NCBI GenBank assembly: GCA_963851095.1
Contig: CAWKOX010000033.1
Location: 124,001 to 188,000, forward strand
Source: Oleispira sp963851095
GTDB taxonomy: Bacteria > Pseudomonadota > Gammaproteobacteria > Pseudomonadales > Oceanobacteraceae
Reading direction: 5' to 3'
DNA: 64,000 nt
Positions within the stretch are counted from its first letter, which is position 1; the number at the start of each line of letters is the position of its first letter. The notes under the pieces were generated by a model. It searched no databases and was not told the DNA's origin. It saw only the letters and a list, made by a program, of their open reading frames with translations. This document shows positions 42,212-51,671 of the stretch, piece by piece. The position numbers and the translations under genes were made by a program.

Positions 42212-42518
42212 CAGGAAATGTCACTTTCCACTCTTCGTACCCACCATCTAAACTATAAACGTCTTCGAAGCCTTGTTCGCTGAAATAGTGCGCTGCATTT
42301 TGGCTGGAGTTACCGTGATAGCAGCATACGATTAATGGCGATTTTTTGTCCGACTGAGCCATAAACGGTTCAATGCTCTGATTGTCGATATGAATCGCGG
42401 CTGTCATATGCCCAGATTGAAAGCTCATGACATCACGAATATCAATAATCTGGCTTTTGCCTTGTTCAATTAAGTTTTTGGCATCATTCGCACTGATGCG
42501 GGTGAAACTTGCTGTCAT
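42195..42518 (-). CDS. glpE: Thiosulfate sulfurtransferase GlpE (rhodanese)
   Basis: A 107-residue single-domain rhodanese: SANDAKNLIEQG, IIDIRDVMSFQSGHMTAAIHI and the active loop VCCYHGNSSQNA with the catalytic Cys of the CYHGNSS motif. It transfers sulphane sulphur from thiosulfate to cyanide or thioredoxin. It ends the lptD-to-apaH block. The gap to apaH contains three tandem 19-bp repeats, two carrying CTATAAA, which could give it its own promoter. Confidence 0.93.
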   Translation of the reverse strand: MTASFTRISANDAKNLIEQGKSQIIDIRDVMSFQSGHMTAAIHIDNQSIEPFMAQSDKKSPLIVCCYHGNSSQNAAHYFSEQGFEDVYSLDGGYEEWKVTFPADCEA

Positions 42519-42530
42519 TGTTTTATCCCG

Positions 42531-42587
42531 TTTATAGGTTGAAAATGAATTTATAGGTTAAAAATGAAGTGATAGATTGAGAATGAA
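42531..42587. repeat. Three tandem 19-bp repeats between apaH and glpE
   Basis: TTTATAGGTTGAAAATGAA (42531-42549), TTTATAGGTTAAAAATGAA (42550-42568) and GTGATAGATTGAGAATGAA (42569-42587). The array reaches within 13 bp of the glpE start on the minus strand. Confidence 0.9.
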
Positions 42588-42597
42588 TCGCGGTGAG

Positions 42598-43416
42598 CTA
42601 GTTTTGCTTTTCTTGGGCCGCGACGCGAAACCAAGCTTCATCTTCTACGCGAATAGCGCTGAGCTTGCCACCCCAGACACAGCCGGTATCCAAGGCGAAA
42701 ACATTGTCAGTATTGGTTTTGCCTTCAAGTGCTGCCCAGTGGCCAAAAAAGATGCGTTTTTTAGCCGCTTTGCGCTCTAATTCAAACCAAGGGGAGAAGC
42801 CCTTAGGCTTTGTATTTAAACCTTCTTTGCTCAATAGGTCGAGCTGGCCACCTTGAGTACAAAACCGCATGCGAGTGAAGTAATTAACGATGATGCGAAG
42901 TCGATCCATGCCGACCAGAGATTTATCCCACTTATCTGGGGAATTACCATACATCACGTTAAAGAACTCACGAAAATCAGCAGACTGAATAAAGGTTTCA
43001 ACTTCGAGTGAGCGCTTGAGGGCTTTTTTTGCCCCCCATTTAGGTGGAATGCCCGCATGGACCATTAGGGCATTTAGCGATTCATCATGATGAACCAATG
43101 GCTGATATCTTAACCAATGCATTAGCTCTTCACTATCTTTCGCTTTAAGTGTTGATTTTAATGTATCGGATTTTTTAGGATTGTTTTCATTGTAATAAAG
43201 AGCAAGCAAGTGCAGGTCGTGATTGCCTAAAACAGAGATCGCTTTGTCGCCGAGCCCTTTAATAAAACGCAGGGTCTTTAACGATTTAGGCCCACGGTTA
43301 ACTAAGTCGCCGGCAAACCACAGTGTGTCTTGGTTATCGTCGTAATCGATTTTTTCTAATAAGGCCATTAATGAATCATAACAGCCTTGAACATCACCAA
43401 TTGCGTAAGTTGCCAC
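42598..43416 (-). CDS. apaH: Diadenosine tetraphosphatase ApaH (symmetrical)
   Basis: A 272-residue metallophosphatase: GDVQGCYDSL, GDLVNRGPKSLKTLRF and GNHDLHLLAL give the binuclear metal site; a conserved MVHAGIPP-type segment (MVHAGIPPKW) and FFGHWAALEG follow. It hydrolyses Ap4A symmetrically to two ADP and also removes NpnN caps from RNA. 40 bp after apaG in the rsmA-apaG-apaH order. Confidence 0.96.
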   Translation of the reverse strand: MATYAIGDVQGCYDSLMALLEKIDYDDNQDTLWFAGDLVNRGPKSLKTLRFIKGLGDKAISVLGNHDLHLLALYYNENNPKKSDTLKSTLKAKDSEELMHWLRYQPLVHHDESLNALMVHAGIPPKWGAKKALKRSLEVETFIQSADFREFFNVMYGNSPDKWDKSLVGMDRLRIIVNYFTRMRFCTQGGQLDLLSKEGLNTKPKGFSPWFELERKAAKKRIFFGHWAALEGKTNTDNVFALDTGCVWGGKLSAIRVEDEAWFRVAAQEKQN

Positions 43417-43456
43417 TCTATTAAAACCTCAAAATCCTGTTGTGAGCCTAATCATG

Positions 43457-43918
43457 TTAGTTTAATGCTGACGGTACCGCCAAAGTGAAAACGGGAATCG
43501 TTGCATTAAATAATAATGCATCAATGGTGTTTTCTTCTTGTGCTTCTTTCTTAGCTTCTTCTACCGTTTCTAAGCATACGCGCATGCCATAATGACCGCT
43601 CATACTGCCGACTTGAGTGCTAAGCGCAGCACCGCTGGAATACTGATAACTATCGCCTGGTGCAATAATGGGGTTTTCGCCGACAACACCATTGCCTTGC
43701 ACTTCCTCTAGCTTGCCATTGCCATCGGTGATTAACCAATGGCGTGTCATTAGCTGAACAGGGTGGTGGCTAGGGTTATAAATATCCACATGATAAGCAA
43801 ATATGAAGCGCTGCTCTGCTGGGGTTGATTGAGCCTCGATGTATTGAGGCTTAACCGTAACGATGACCTCTGGCATTTGGTGTGCCGGAAGAATGCTGTT
43901 CGCATCTAAATCAGTCAT
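43457..43918 (-). CDS. apaG: ApaG protein
   Basis: A 153-residue ApaG: a fibronectin-like fold marked by FAYHVDIYNPSHHPVQLMTRHWLITDG, VQGNGVVGENPIIAPGDSYQYSSGAAL and GSMSGHYGM. It is longer than the usual roughly 125 residues at the N-terminus (about 12 residues) and by a Glu/Lys-rich insert near residue 125. Function is not settled. The start overlaps the rsmA stop (TAATG). Confidence 0.93.
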   Translation of the reverse strand: MTDLDANSILPAHQMPEVIVTVKPQYIEAQSTPAEQRFIFAYHVDIYNPSHHPVQLMTRHWLITDGNGKLEEVQGNGVVGENPIIAPGDSYQYSSGAALSTQVGSMSGHYGMRVCLETVEEAKKEAQEENTIDALLFNATIPVFTLAVPSALN

Positions 43919-44823
43919 TATTTGCTCACAGGAAGTAGAGGATTGTCGGCCACAAAATCGGCAATTTTTACATATTCTTCCAAGCTTAAACGTTCTGGGC
44001 GCAAGCTCGCATCAATATCGAGACTCTCGATATTTTCTACAGTAATCATTGTTTTAAGCGTATTGCGCAGTGTTTTACGGCGCATACTAAAGGCTTGGCG
44101 TACTACGTTTTGTAAGATAGAAATGTCTTTCGTCGGGAAAGGCAGTACATCGTGAGGCACTAAGCGCACGATGGCAGAGTCGACTTTAGGGGGCGGATTG
44201 AACGCACCTGGGCCAACGATAAATAGTGGTTCGACACGACACCAGTATTGCGCCATGATGCCAAGGCGACCGTAATCGGAGGTACCAGGGCCAGCGGCTA
44301 AGCGATCAACCACTTCTTTTTGCAGCATAAAATGCATATCTTGCACCAAGTGTTGTTCGGTATAGCTCAACAGGTGGAAGATTAGCGGGGTTGAAATATT
44401 GTATGGCAAGTTACCAATAATACGCAGCGGTGCTGGATTTTCGGCTTCTTGATCTATCAATTGCGTAAAGTCGTATTGCAGGGCATCGCCCTCATAGACT
44501 TTGAAATTCGGGTAATTAAAAAATTGAGTCCGCAGACGAGGAATTAAGTCGCGGTCAATTTCTACGACGTTCAAAGCCCCTGTCGCTTCTAAGACAGGTT
44601 CGGTAATCGCGCCCATGCCCGGTCCAATTTCAACCAAATTTTGGCCTTCTTTTGGATTAATAGCACGAACGATTTTGTTGATGATGTTGCCATCGTGCAG
44701 AAAGTTCTGACCAAAGCGCTTACGGGCTTTATGCCCTTGGTTGGCGGTTAATACTTTTTGTGCAGCGGACTTTTGTCTGCCCGATTTTTTGCCCGTTGAA
44801 CGCGGGGCATTATAATCACTCAT
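43918..44823 (-). CDS. rsmA: 16S rRNA dimethyladenosine methyltransferase RsmA (KsgA)
   Basis: A 301-residue methyltransferase: KRFGQNFLHDGNIINKIV, the SAM site VEIGPGMGAITEPVLE, VEIDRDLIP, and the catalytic NLPYNIST segment (motif IV). The C-terminal helical domain has FSMRRKTLRNTLK and RPERLSLEEYVKIAD. It dimethylates A1518 and A1519 of 16S rRNA late in 30S assembly. The first 34 residues are Lys/Arg/Ser-rich and longer than E. coli's. The start overlaps the pdxA stop by ATGA. Confidence 0.96.
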   Translation of the reverse strand: MSDYNAPRSTGKKSGRQKSAAQKVLTANQGHKARKRFGQNFLHDGNIINKIVRAINPKEGQNLVEIGPGMGAITEPVLEATGALNVVEIDRDLIPRLRTQFFNYPNFKVYEGDALQYDFTQLIDQEAENPAPLRIIGNLPYNISTPLIFHLLSYTEQHLVQDMHFMLQKEVVDRLAAGPGTSDYGRLGIMAQYWCRVEPLFIVGPGAFNPPPKVDSAIVRLVPHDVLPFPTKDISILQNVVRQAFSMRRKTLRNTLKTMITVENIESLDIDASLRPERLSLEEYVKIADFVADNPLLPVSK

Positions 44824-45902
44824 GATGGTCTCTTGGTTTGGTATGCGGCAGCCATTTGTGCGGCAACTTTTAAAGCGGTTTCTAAACTGCCGGAATCTGC
44901 TGTCCCGAAACCGGCTAAATCAAGCGCGGTACCGTGGTCAACGGAGGTTCGAATAATCGGAAGGCCTAACGTAATATTAGCGGCTCTGCCGAATCCGTGA
45001 AATTTTAATACCGGTAAACCCTGATCATGATACATGGCTAATGTCGCATCCGCATGTTCAAGGTGTTTAGGGGTATATAAAGTATCGGCGGGTAATGGCC
45101 CGATTAGGTTAAGACCTTCTTGATTCAGCGACTTTAAGGTCGGCTCGATGATATCAATCTCTTCCATGCCTAAGTGGCCGCCTTCACCCGCATGAGGGTT
45201 TAGGCCGGCGACTAGAATTCTTGGGTTTTCGATGGCGAAAAATTGTTTTAAATCGTGATCTAAAATACGCGCGACGCGGCTAATTCGTTCAGGTGTAATG
45301 GCGTCTGCAACGTCTCTTAGCGGTAAGTGAGTCGTCACTAACGCTACGCGAAGATCTTCTGTCGCAAGCATCATCACAACTTCTTCTTTGCCGCAGTAAT
45401 CGCGTAAATATTCGGTATGGCCGGTGAATGAGCCCGTTTCTACTTCCACAGAATCATTAATCACACCTTTATGCAGTGGTGCGGTGACCATGGCATGCCA
45501 GTGGCCGTCGAGACAGCCTTGGGTTGCAATATCGAGGGTCTTTAGAACATACGGGCCATTGGCGGTATTTAATTCACCCGCAATGCTCACTTCAGCCAAT
45601 GGGACGTGTTTAACCCACAGGTGCCCAGCAATATGTTCTTGAGCCGGAATATTTTCATCAAAGTCAGTGACGGTTAAAGGCAAACCTAATTGCTCAGCAC
45701 GTGTGATGAGCAGCTGCTTATCGCATACGACTAATATTTGATACTGCCAAGCTTGCTGCGCAATTTGCACGCACAAGTCCGGGCCAATACCCGCAGGCTC
45801 GCCAGCGGTGATGGCGAGTACTGGAATGGTTTGACTTAAAGCGCTTGAACCTGAGGCGCTTGAATCTGAGACGCTTGAATGTGAAGGGATGGCCGTATTC
45901 AT
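44820..45902 (-). CDS. pdxA: 4-hydroxythreonine-4-phosphate dehydrogenase PdxA
   Basis: A 360-residue PdxA of pyridoxal-phosphate synthesis, oxidising 4-phosphohydroxy-threonine with NAD. Family blocks: LAITAGEPAGIGPDL, TAPLHKGVIN, TGHTEYLRDYC, VAGLNPHAGEGGHLG and YHDQGLPVLKFHGFGRAANI (metal His residues). The N-terminus is about 25 residues longer than usual because of three 15-bp in-frame repeats giving S-[HDG]-S-S-[VA]. The start is 3 bases after the surA stop. Confidence 0.95.
   Translation of the reverse strand: MNTAIPSHSSVSDSSASGSSALSQTIPVLAITAGEPAGIGPDLCVQIAQQAWQYQILVVCDKQLLITRAEQLGLPLTVTDFDENIPAQEHIAGHLWVKHVPLAEVSIAGELNTANGPYVLKTLDIATQGCLDGHWHAMVTAPLHKGVINDSVEVETGSFTGHTEYLRDYCGKEEVVMMLATEDLRVALVTTHLPLRDVADAITPERISRVARILDHDLKQFFAIENPRILVAGLNPHAGEGGHLGMEEIDIIEPTLKSLNQEGLNLIGPLPADTLYTPKHLEHADATLAMYHDQGLPVLKFHGFGRAANITLGLPIIRTSVDHGTALDLAGFGTADSGSLETALKVAAQMAAAYQTKRPS
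45841..45885 (-). repeat. Three in-frame 15-bp repeats at the pdxA N-terminus
   Basis: GCGCTTGAACCTGAG, GCGCTTGAATCTGAG and ACGCTTGAATGTGAA on the plus strand lie head to tail; translated on the minus strand they give SHSSV-SDSSA-SGSSA, a flexible leader before the catalytic core. Confidence 0.88.
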
Positions 45903-45905
45903 CGG

Positions 45906-47192
45906 TTACAACTCTTCTTTAATATCAACATACGCTTCAGAACGGATTTTACGTAACCAAATTGGCAGTTCTTCTTCGAACTGTCGGGCTTGTAGCATCT
46001 GATAGATTTGGTTGCGTTGAACTTGTTCGCCAAGGTCGGTTTCTTTGCGTTCTTCGACCTTCAAAATGTGCCAGCCAAATTTACTCTTAAACGGTTGGCT
46101 AAGTACGCCAGGCTCAATTTCATTCATGATACGATCAAAAGCAGGCACCATATCGCCTGGGTTTACCCAACCTAGGTCACCGCCCTTAGCCGCGCTTCCA
46201 GGATCATCACTGTATTCTTTTGCTAGCTCTTCAAAGTCTGCGCCGTTATCGAGTTTTTTATACACTTGTCTGATTCGTGCTCTGGAGTCTTTGTCTGAGC
46301 GAATCTCATTAGGCATTACTAATATGTGACTTACCTTCGTTTGCAGAACCATCATGGTAGAGCCGCCACGCTTATCGGCGATTTGAATGATGTGGAAGCC
46401 ACTGGCACTTTTAATCGGATCGGACACTTGGCCAGGCTCTAAATCGATGACCGCATCAGCAAACAAAGAGGGAAGCTGGGCTTGTTTACGCCAACCTAAA
46501 TCACCGCCTTTTAAGGCATTACGGCCATTGGATGTTTCGATTGCTTGCTGCTGAAAATCTTTACCCGCTTTAATTTCGGCAATAATTACATCGGCTTTTT
46601 CACGGGCTTTTTTAATGTCTGCAGGGCTCGCTTGGCTAGGAATAGAGATTAAAATGTGGCTTAAGCGGTACTCCGCTTCTGTTGCCATTTGGCCTGCTTT
46701 GGAGGCTAGGAAATAATCAATATCTTGCTGTGAAATTTGCACGCGATTATTCACTTGGAATTTTTGCACGCGTGAAATAATCATTTCAGTACGAATCTGC
46801 TCAACGGCTTCTTTATAAGATAGCCCGTCTTTTTTTAACGCGGCACTGAACTGTTCTAGGGTCATACCGTTTTGCTGAGCAATACGTTTCACGGTATCGG
46901 TCAGCTGCTGGTCGGTTACTTGCACGCCACCACGTTCAGCCATTTGCAGTTGAATGTTTTCTAAAATTAATCGTTCAAGTACTTGTGGGCGCAATAAGCT
47001 ATCGGGTGGCATTTGCCCACCCATTTGGCGTTTAACTGAATCCATACGGGCATCCAGTTCACTTTGCATAATGGCGCTTTCATCGACGATCGCGGCAATA
47101 CGATCGATATCGACGGGTGCTGCGTTTGAATTCACTGTCAGACTAAAGGCTGTACAAAAGGCAACGAAACTTAAAAGAGCTGTTTTATTCAT
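45906..47192 (-). CDS. surA: Periplasmic chaperone/peptidyl-prolyl isomerase SurA
   Basis: A 428-residue SurA: signal peptide 1-24 (VNSNA), N-terminal chaperone domain with VDESAIMQSELDARM and PQVLERLILENIQLQMA, two parvulin domains (first at about 170-280, LSHILIS...GGDLGW; second at about 285-390, VSHILVM...KGGDLGWVNPGDMVPAFD) and the C-terminal helix. It escorts unfolded outer-membrane proteins, including the LptD encoded just upstream, to the Bam complex. 22 bp separate it from lptD. Confidence 0.97.
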   Translation of the reverse strand: MNKTALLSFVAFCTAFSLTVNSNAAPVDIDRIAAIVDESAIMQSELDARMDSVKRQMGGQMPPDSLLRPQVLERLILENIQLQMAERGGVQVTDQQLTDTVKRIAQQNGMTLEQFSAALKKDGLSYKEAVEQIRTEMIISRVQKFQVNNRVQISQQDIDYFLASKAGQMATEAEYRLSHILISIPSQASPADIKKAREKADVIIAEIKAGKDFQQQAIETSNGRNALKGGDLGWRKQAQLPSLFADAVIDLEPGQVSDPIKSASGFHIIQIADKRGGSTMMVLQTKVSHILVMPNEIRSDKDSRARIRQVYKKLDNGADFEELAKEYSDDPGSAAKGGDLGWVNPGDMVPAFDRIMNEIEPGVLSQPFKSKFGWHILKVEERKETDLGEQVQRNQIYQMLQARQFEEELPIWLRKIRSEAYVDIKEEL

Positions 47193-47214
47193 AGGGTAAT
47201 CTTAATCCTGTCAC

Positions 47215-49650
47215 TTATTCGCTTTCAAAATCAAAGTAGCGGCGAGTTGAATATCCGCGTATTGATTGATTCATAATGTCATCTGGGTTTGCGCCAAAAC
47301 TTGCAAAACCTTTTAATTCGATACGTAATAACCAGCCGTAGGTTTTATCGGTCTGATCTTCATCGTTGGTCAGTCGTTTACTTTGCTCTTGGTATAATAC
47401 CTGAGCCCGCCAGCAACAGCTTTGGTATTCAAAGCCAGCCAGCGCTTCGATCACAGGATCAACGGGTTTGACCTCATCGCTTTCATAGTTCCATAGATCT
47501 TTTTTGCGGCTGCCAATGAGTGCCCAAGAATCGTTGAGCGCCCAAAATACACCTAGGTCTAACTGGCGAATGCTTTCACTTTTATTTTCACGCAAGCTGA
47601 TATTTGCCATATGATTCAGCTTATCGTTGTATTCAATACTGAATTGCTTTTGCAATAGGTCTTTCTCGCTGCTTTCACCGGCCACTTTAGGGGCTTCACC
47701 GTATTCGACCATGCTGTATAAGCGCCAAGCATCGTAAGGGTTCCAATTACTTTCGATGATGGTTGATGATTTTTTACGGCTATCGGCTTCGCTCAGGGTA
47801 TCCCCGGTTAACTGAACTCGACGGTCTTGGTGATAATAAATCTGACCAATGCTGGCGTTGAAAGTTTCTGTGCCGTTGCTGTCTTTTAAGAAGCGTGTAG
47901 TCAATCCTAACGTTGTTTGGTTGGCGTCTCCAATGCGGTCATTACCGTTAAAACGGTAATCTCGGAATAATTGGTTCGCGTTAAAGGTTAATGCACTGCT
48001 ATCAAAGTTGGGTATTTCGCTTTGATCATAATAAGGTACTTGCAGGTGCATGATTCTAGGTTCAAGGGTTTGAATGTAGTCAGAATTAAAGGCTTGCAGT
48101 TCACGCTCAAAAAACAAACCTGCATCGACGCTGTATTTGGGAATCGCGATACTGGGGTTTTCATCAAAGCCACTGTCTAGCAGGCTTTGTTCTACATCGT
48201 CTAGCTGATACTGTCGAATCTTGTAATCTGCTTTAGGCGTGATGTAGGCAAAAGGCCATTCGAAGGTATAACTAATCGAAGAATCTAATACCAAGCGTGT
48301 ACCGTTGATGGCACTGGTGCCGGTGAGTCTATCGTTATCACGCTTGAACTGAGTGGCTTGGCTTTTCACTGAGCCGGTTAAGCCCGAGAACGAATCAGGA
48401 ACATAGTTTAAGTTCAGCTGAGGTAAGCGCTTATAAGGACGGTTATTTAAGGCGATGGTATCGTCAACGGTCTGATAGCTTTCGCCGAGAATGTTGAAGT
48501 GCCATTCGCTTTTATCGAAATAGATCTCGCCGCGGGTAGGCATGTGCGTTTCACGGTTAATACCCAGATTAGAGTTAGTATCGTTCAGGTAGTCATTATC
48601 GCTGATTTCGTTATAAACCCAGCGGTGATGCCAATTTTCGTTAATATCACCCCGTTGCTGATAGTTAATTAACCAGCGATCTTGCTTGGGTATACCTTCT
48701 TCATCTTGTCGGTAACTGCGGTCATTTTTAAGTTCGCCATAGTTAAATTCACCATAGCCGAAAATACTGGTGAGATGACGAATTTGGCCTTGCCATAACA
48801 ATCCATGATCTAAAATTTCTTTAGGGGTAATCGTCGCATCAACCTGCGGGTGCAAATTAAGGTAAAAAGGCACCGACATTTCACTGGCTTGAATTTCACC
48901 ATTGATGGTGAAAGTTGGATCTAGAAAACCCGTCATGCGTCTATCATCGATAGGGAAGCGATAGTAAGGCAGATACATGATGGGGATTTCTTTAATGCGC
49001 AGGCGAGTATGCCAAGCGCTGCCAATGCCGTTTTCACGATCGAGATTAATTTCGCTGGCCTTAATGTCCCAGTCATTTTGGCCTGGTTCACAGAAGGTAT
49101 AGGTTGAGTCGGTTAGCTGAATAAAAGACTCGCCTCTGCTTTTTATCGATCCTGCGGTGCCGCGCATATGGGTGCTGGGTATCGAGTACTCACTGTTCGC
49201 GAGTTCGACATCTTTATTGCCATTTTGGGCGCTATCGTTAATCACCGCTTGGTCGCCAGACATAACTAATGACGGAGTAATGATACTAACGTTGCCGCTA
49301 AAAGTTGCACTACGCTCTTTTTGCGACCAAGTGGCTTCGTCGCTGAAAATCTTTTTATCTTGCTGGCTGAATTCAACATTACCGCTAAAAGTCGCATAAC
49401 CTTCTTTATTGGCTGTTGATTCCGTGGACTGAATAAGAATGCTGGGTTCATCGCGTGTAGAGATAGCGACAGGGCGGTATTTGCCTGAGCAAAACTCGGG
49501 TAATGCTGCGGCTTCTGAAGCTGTTAGTTCCTCTAAAGGATACCAAGACAGCGGACGGAATTCATAATCTACCGGAGCTTCGCTTGCGTGAACGAACGAG
49601 GTCGATAATGTACCAAAAACCGTAATTAACAGGGAAAATACTTTGTTCAT
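47215..49650 (-). CDS. lptD: LPS-assembly protein LptD
   Basis: An 811-residue outer-membrane protein. A signal peptide ends at HAS (about 23). The N-terminal OstA/LptA-like beta-jellyroll is at about 75-190 (GYATFSGNVEFSQ, ATFSGNVSI), then the C-terminal 26-strand barrel. Cys54, Cys187 and a Cys pair at 745-746 match the four Cys that form the long-range disulphides of E. coli LptD. With LptE it inserts LPS into the outer leaflet. First gene of the surA-pdxA-rsmA-apaG-apaH-glpE series; divergent from amgK. Confidence 0.96.
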   Translation of the reverse strand: MNKVFSLLITVFGTLSTSFVHASEAPVDYEFRPLSWYPLEELTASEAAALPEFCSGKYRPVAISTRDEPSILIQSTESTANKEGYATFSGNVEFSQQDKKIFSDEATWSQKERSATFSGNVSIITPSLVMSGDQAVINDSAQNGNKDVELANSEYSIPSTHMRGTAGSIKSRGESFIQLTDSTYTFCEPGQNDWDIKASEINLDRENGIGSAWHTRLRIKEIPIMYLPYYRFPIDDRRMTGFLDPTFTINGEIQASEMSVPFYLNLHPQVDATITPKEILDHGLLWQGQIRHLTSIFGYGEFNYGELKNDRSYRQDEEGIPKQDRWLINYQQRGDINENWHHRWVYNEISDNDYLNDTNSNLGINRETHMPTRGEIYFDKSEWHFNILGESYQTVDDTIALNNRPYKRLPQLNLNYVPDSFSGLTGSVKSQATQFKRDNDRLTGTSAINGTRLVLDSSISYTFEWPFAYITPKADYKIRQYQLDDVEQSLLDSGFDENPSIAIPKYSVDAGLFFERELQAFNSDYIQTLEPRIMHLQVPYYDQSEIPNFDSSALTFNANQLFRDYRFNGNDRIGDANQTTLGLTTRFLKDSNGTETFNASIGQIYYHQDRRVQLTGDTLSEADSRKKSSTIIESNWNPYDAWRLYSMVEYGEAPKVAGESSEKDLLQKQFSIEYNDKLNHMANISLRENKSESIRQLDLGVFWALNDSWALIGSRKKDLWNYESDEVKPVDPVIEALAGFEYQSCCWRAQVLYQEQSKRLTNDEDQTDKTYGWLLRIELKGFASFGANPDDIMNQSIRGYSTRRYFDFESE

Positions 49651-49767
49651 GTTAAATCGGAGAATCCGATCGATCCTTATGCTATGGTGCGTAAATAATG
49701 AATATATCTGTGCTTAAGCGCAGATGGTAGAACGATTTTTCTGACTAACCTAAGTCAAGAGGCCAGT

Positions 49768-50805
49768 ATGGATCAGCGTCAGGACACTTTAGCCCACTGG
49801 GCCGCCGATCAGATCGAGCAATTATATCAGCACAGTATACCTGCTCAAATGGTAACCGTATCGGGTGATGCGAGTTTTAGACGATATTTTCGCATCAATT
49901 ATAATGAAAAAGGCGCTCAAAAGCAGTGGATTGCTGTGGATGCGCCGCCTGAGCATGAAAATAGTCGCCAGTTTGTCGATATTGCCTCTGTTTGGTCGTT
50001 AGCGGGTGTAAAAGTTCCTACGGTATTGGCATTTGATGAAGCGCAGGGGTTCATGCTTTTAGAAGATTTTGGGGATACATTATTGCACCCAGAACTAACG
50101 GCTGATGCGGCAGATGGTTTGTATCAATCATCCATCGATTCTCTTATCGAGCTGCAACAGCTGCCGCAAACTGCGAATATTCCTGATTATGATCGTGAAT
50201 TGCTCGATCGGGAAATGGCACTGTTCACTGATTGGCTGTGTGAAAAGCACTTAGGTTTGAAACTAAGCACTGACGAAAAAACAATGCTGAAGCAAGTCTT
50301 TGATACGTTAGCCGATTCAGCTTTAGCGCAGCGCCAAGTGATGGTTCATCGTGATTATCACTCGCGTAATTTAATGGTGTGCAAAGCCAATGCGCCTCTT
50401 CATGATAAAGACTTTATTGGAATAATCGATTTTCAAGACGCGGTTTACGGGGCATTAACCTACGATTTAGTGTCGTTACTGAAAGACTGTTATATCCAAT
50501 GGCCACGAGAAAAAGTATTAACATGGCTAGGGTATTTTAAAGCTCACAGCCCACTGGCAGCTAATATGACAGAAGAACAGTTGGTACGTGATTTTGACTT
50601 GATGGGCATGCAGCGACATTTAAAAGCCGCGGGTATTTTTGCACGCTTAAGTCTTAGAGATGGCAAACATGGCTATTTGCATGATGTGCCCAGAACGTGT
50701 GAATACATCATACAGGCCACTGCTTTGTACCCAGAGTTTTCAGATTTTAATGCGTGGCTAAAGACAATCTTTTTACCGGCACTGAATAAAAATCAGGCGA
50801 GTTAA
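49768..50805 (+). CDS. amgK: N-acetylmuramate/N-acetylglucosamine kinase AmgK
   Basis: A 345-residue aminoglycoside-phosphotransferase-fold kinase: VSGDASFRRYFRI loop, LLEDFGD hinge, HRDYHSRN catalytic loop (194-201) and GIIDFQDAVYG metal loop. Followed 57 bp later by murU, the pair known from Pseudomonas, where AmgK phosphorylates MurNAc or GlcNAc at the anomeric carbon in the MurU peptidoglycan-recycling shortcut, which bypasses de novo UDP-MurNAc synthesis. Divergent from lptD, as in pseudomonads. Confidence 0.92.
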   Translation: MDQRQDTLAHWAADQIEQLYQHSIPAQMVTVSGDASFRRYFRINYNEKGAQKQWIAVDAPPEHENSRQFVDIASVWSLAGVKVPTVLAFDEAQGFMLLEDFGDTLLHPELTADAADGLYQSSIDSLIELQQLPQTANIPDYDRELLDREMALFTDWLCEKHLGLKLSTDEKTMLKQVFDTLADSALAQRQVMVHRDYHSRNLMVCKANAPLHDKDFIGIIDFQDAVYGALTYDLVSLLKDCYIQWPREKVLTWLGYFKAHSPLAANMTEEQLVRDFDLMGMQRHLKAAGIFARLSLRDGKHGYLHDVPRTCEYIIQATALYPEFSDFNAWLKTIFLPALNKNQAS

Positions 50806-50862
50806 TCGTATGATCAAGTTCGATAACAAGTTTTTGATCGTAATGCTGAAAGGAATACCTAT

Positions 50863-51576
50863 TTGAAAGCAATGATACTGGCGGCGGGTTTAGGCTCGCG
50901 CATGCGCCCCTTAACCGATCATTGTCCTAAGCCGCTCTTACCTGTTGCGGGTAAACCTCTAATTGTTCATCACATTGAACAGCTGGTGGCTAAAGGAATT
51001 ACTGACATAGTGATTAACCATGCTTACCTTGGGCACATGATCGAAGAAGCATTGGGTGACGGCAGTCAATTTGGTTGTCAGATTCATTATTCAGCAGAAT
51101 CTGAAGCGTTAGAAACCGGAGGCGGGATTGTGAATGCTTTGCCTCTTTTAACCGAACAGCCCATGGGCAGTGAGCTTAATAGTGATGACGCACCATTTTT
51201 ATTGGTCAACGGAGATGTTTGGCTAAACTGGGAGTCGATTCAGCTGCCTGCTGCTATCAAAGGCTTATGCCATTTATGGCTGGTGAATAACCCTGAGCAT
51301 AATCCAACAGGGGATTTTGTACTGACAGATGCTAATGAAGTATTGGATAAGCAAGGTCAAAGTGAATCAGCGTTTACCTTTAGTGGTATTAGTTTATTAA
51401 AACCCTCATTATTTAAATCTTCCAAGCCAGGTGCCTTTCCACTCGCGCCGTTATTAAGAGATGCGATGGCTCAGGGCTTAGCGAGTGGTGAACTTTATAC
51501 GGGCGATTGGGTCGATGTAGGAACGCCACAGCGTTTGCAGCAGGTTGAACAGCTATTGCGCGCTAAGCAAAAATAG
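50863..51576 (+). CDS. murU: N-acetylmuramate 1-phosphate uridylyltransferase MurU
   Basis: A 237-residue nucleotidyltransferase: MILAAGLGSRMRPLTDHCPK signature, LLVNGDVW and the C-terminal ...TGDWVDVGTPQRL. It turns MurNAc-1-phosphate into UDP-MurNAc after AmgK. I chose the TTG start at 50863 because AAAGGA is 8 bases upstream; the ATG at 50872 is too far from it. A 14-bp tandem repeat array follows just after the stop. Confidence 0.93.
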   Translation: MKAMILAAGLGSRMRPLTDHCPKPLLPVAGKPLIVHHIEQLVAKGITDIVINHAYLGHMIEEALGDGSQFGCQIHYSAESEALETGGGIVNALPLLTEQPMGSELNSDDAPFLLVNGDVWLNWESIQLPAAIKGLCHLWLVNNPEHNPTGDFVLTDANEVLDKQGQSESAFTFSGISLLKPSLFKSSKPGAFPLAPLLRDAMAQGLASGELYTGDWVDVGTPQRLQQVEQLLRAKQK

Positions 51577-51596
51577 TTAGAAATATGTAGTTAAAA

Positions 51597-51632
51597 ATAG
51601 ATAGTTAGATATAGATAGTTAGATATAGATAG
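51597..51632 (+). repeat. 14-bp tandem repeats between murU and djlA
   Basis: ATAGATAGTTAGAT at 51597-51610 and 51611-51624, then ATAGATAG to 51632 (about 2.6 copies). Looser TAGTTA-rich copies precede them right from the murU stop. Confidence 0.88.
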
Positions 51633-51671
51633 CAAGGCGCATAACGCTACGCAGTAAATGACAGGACACGT

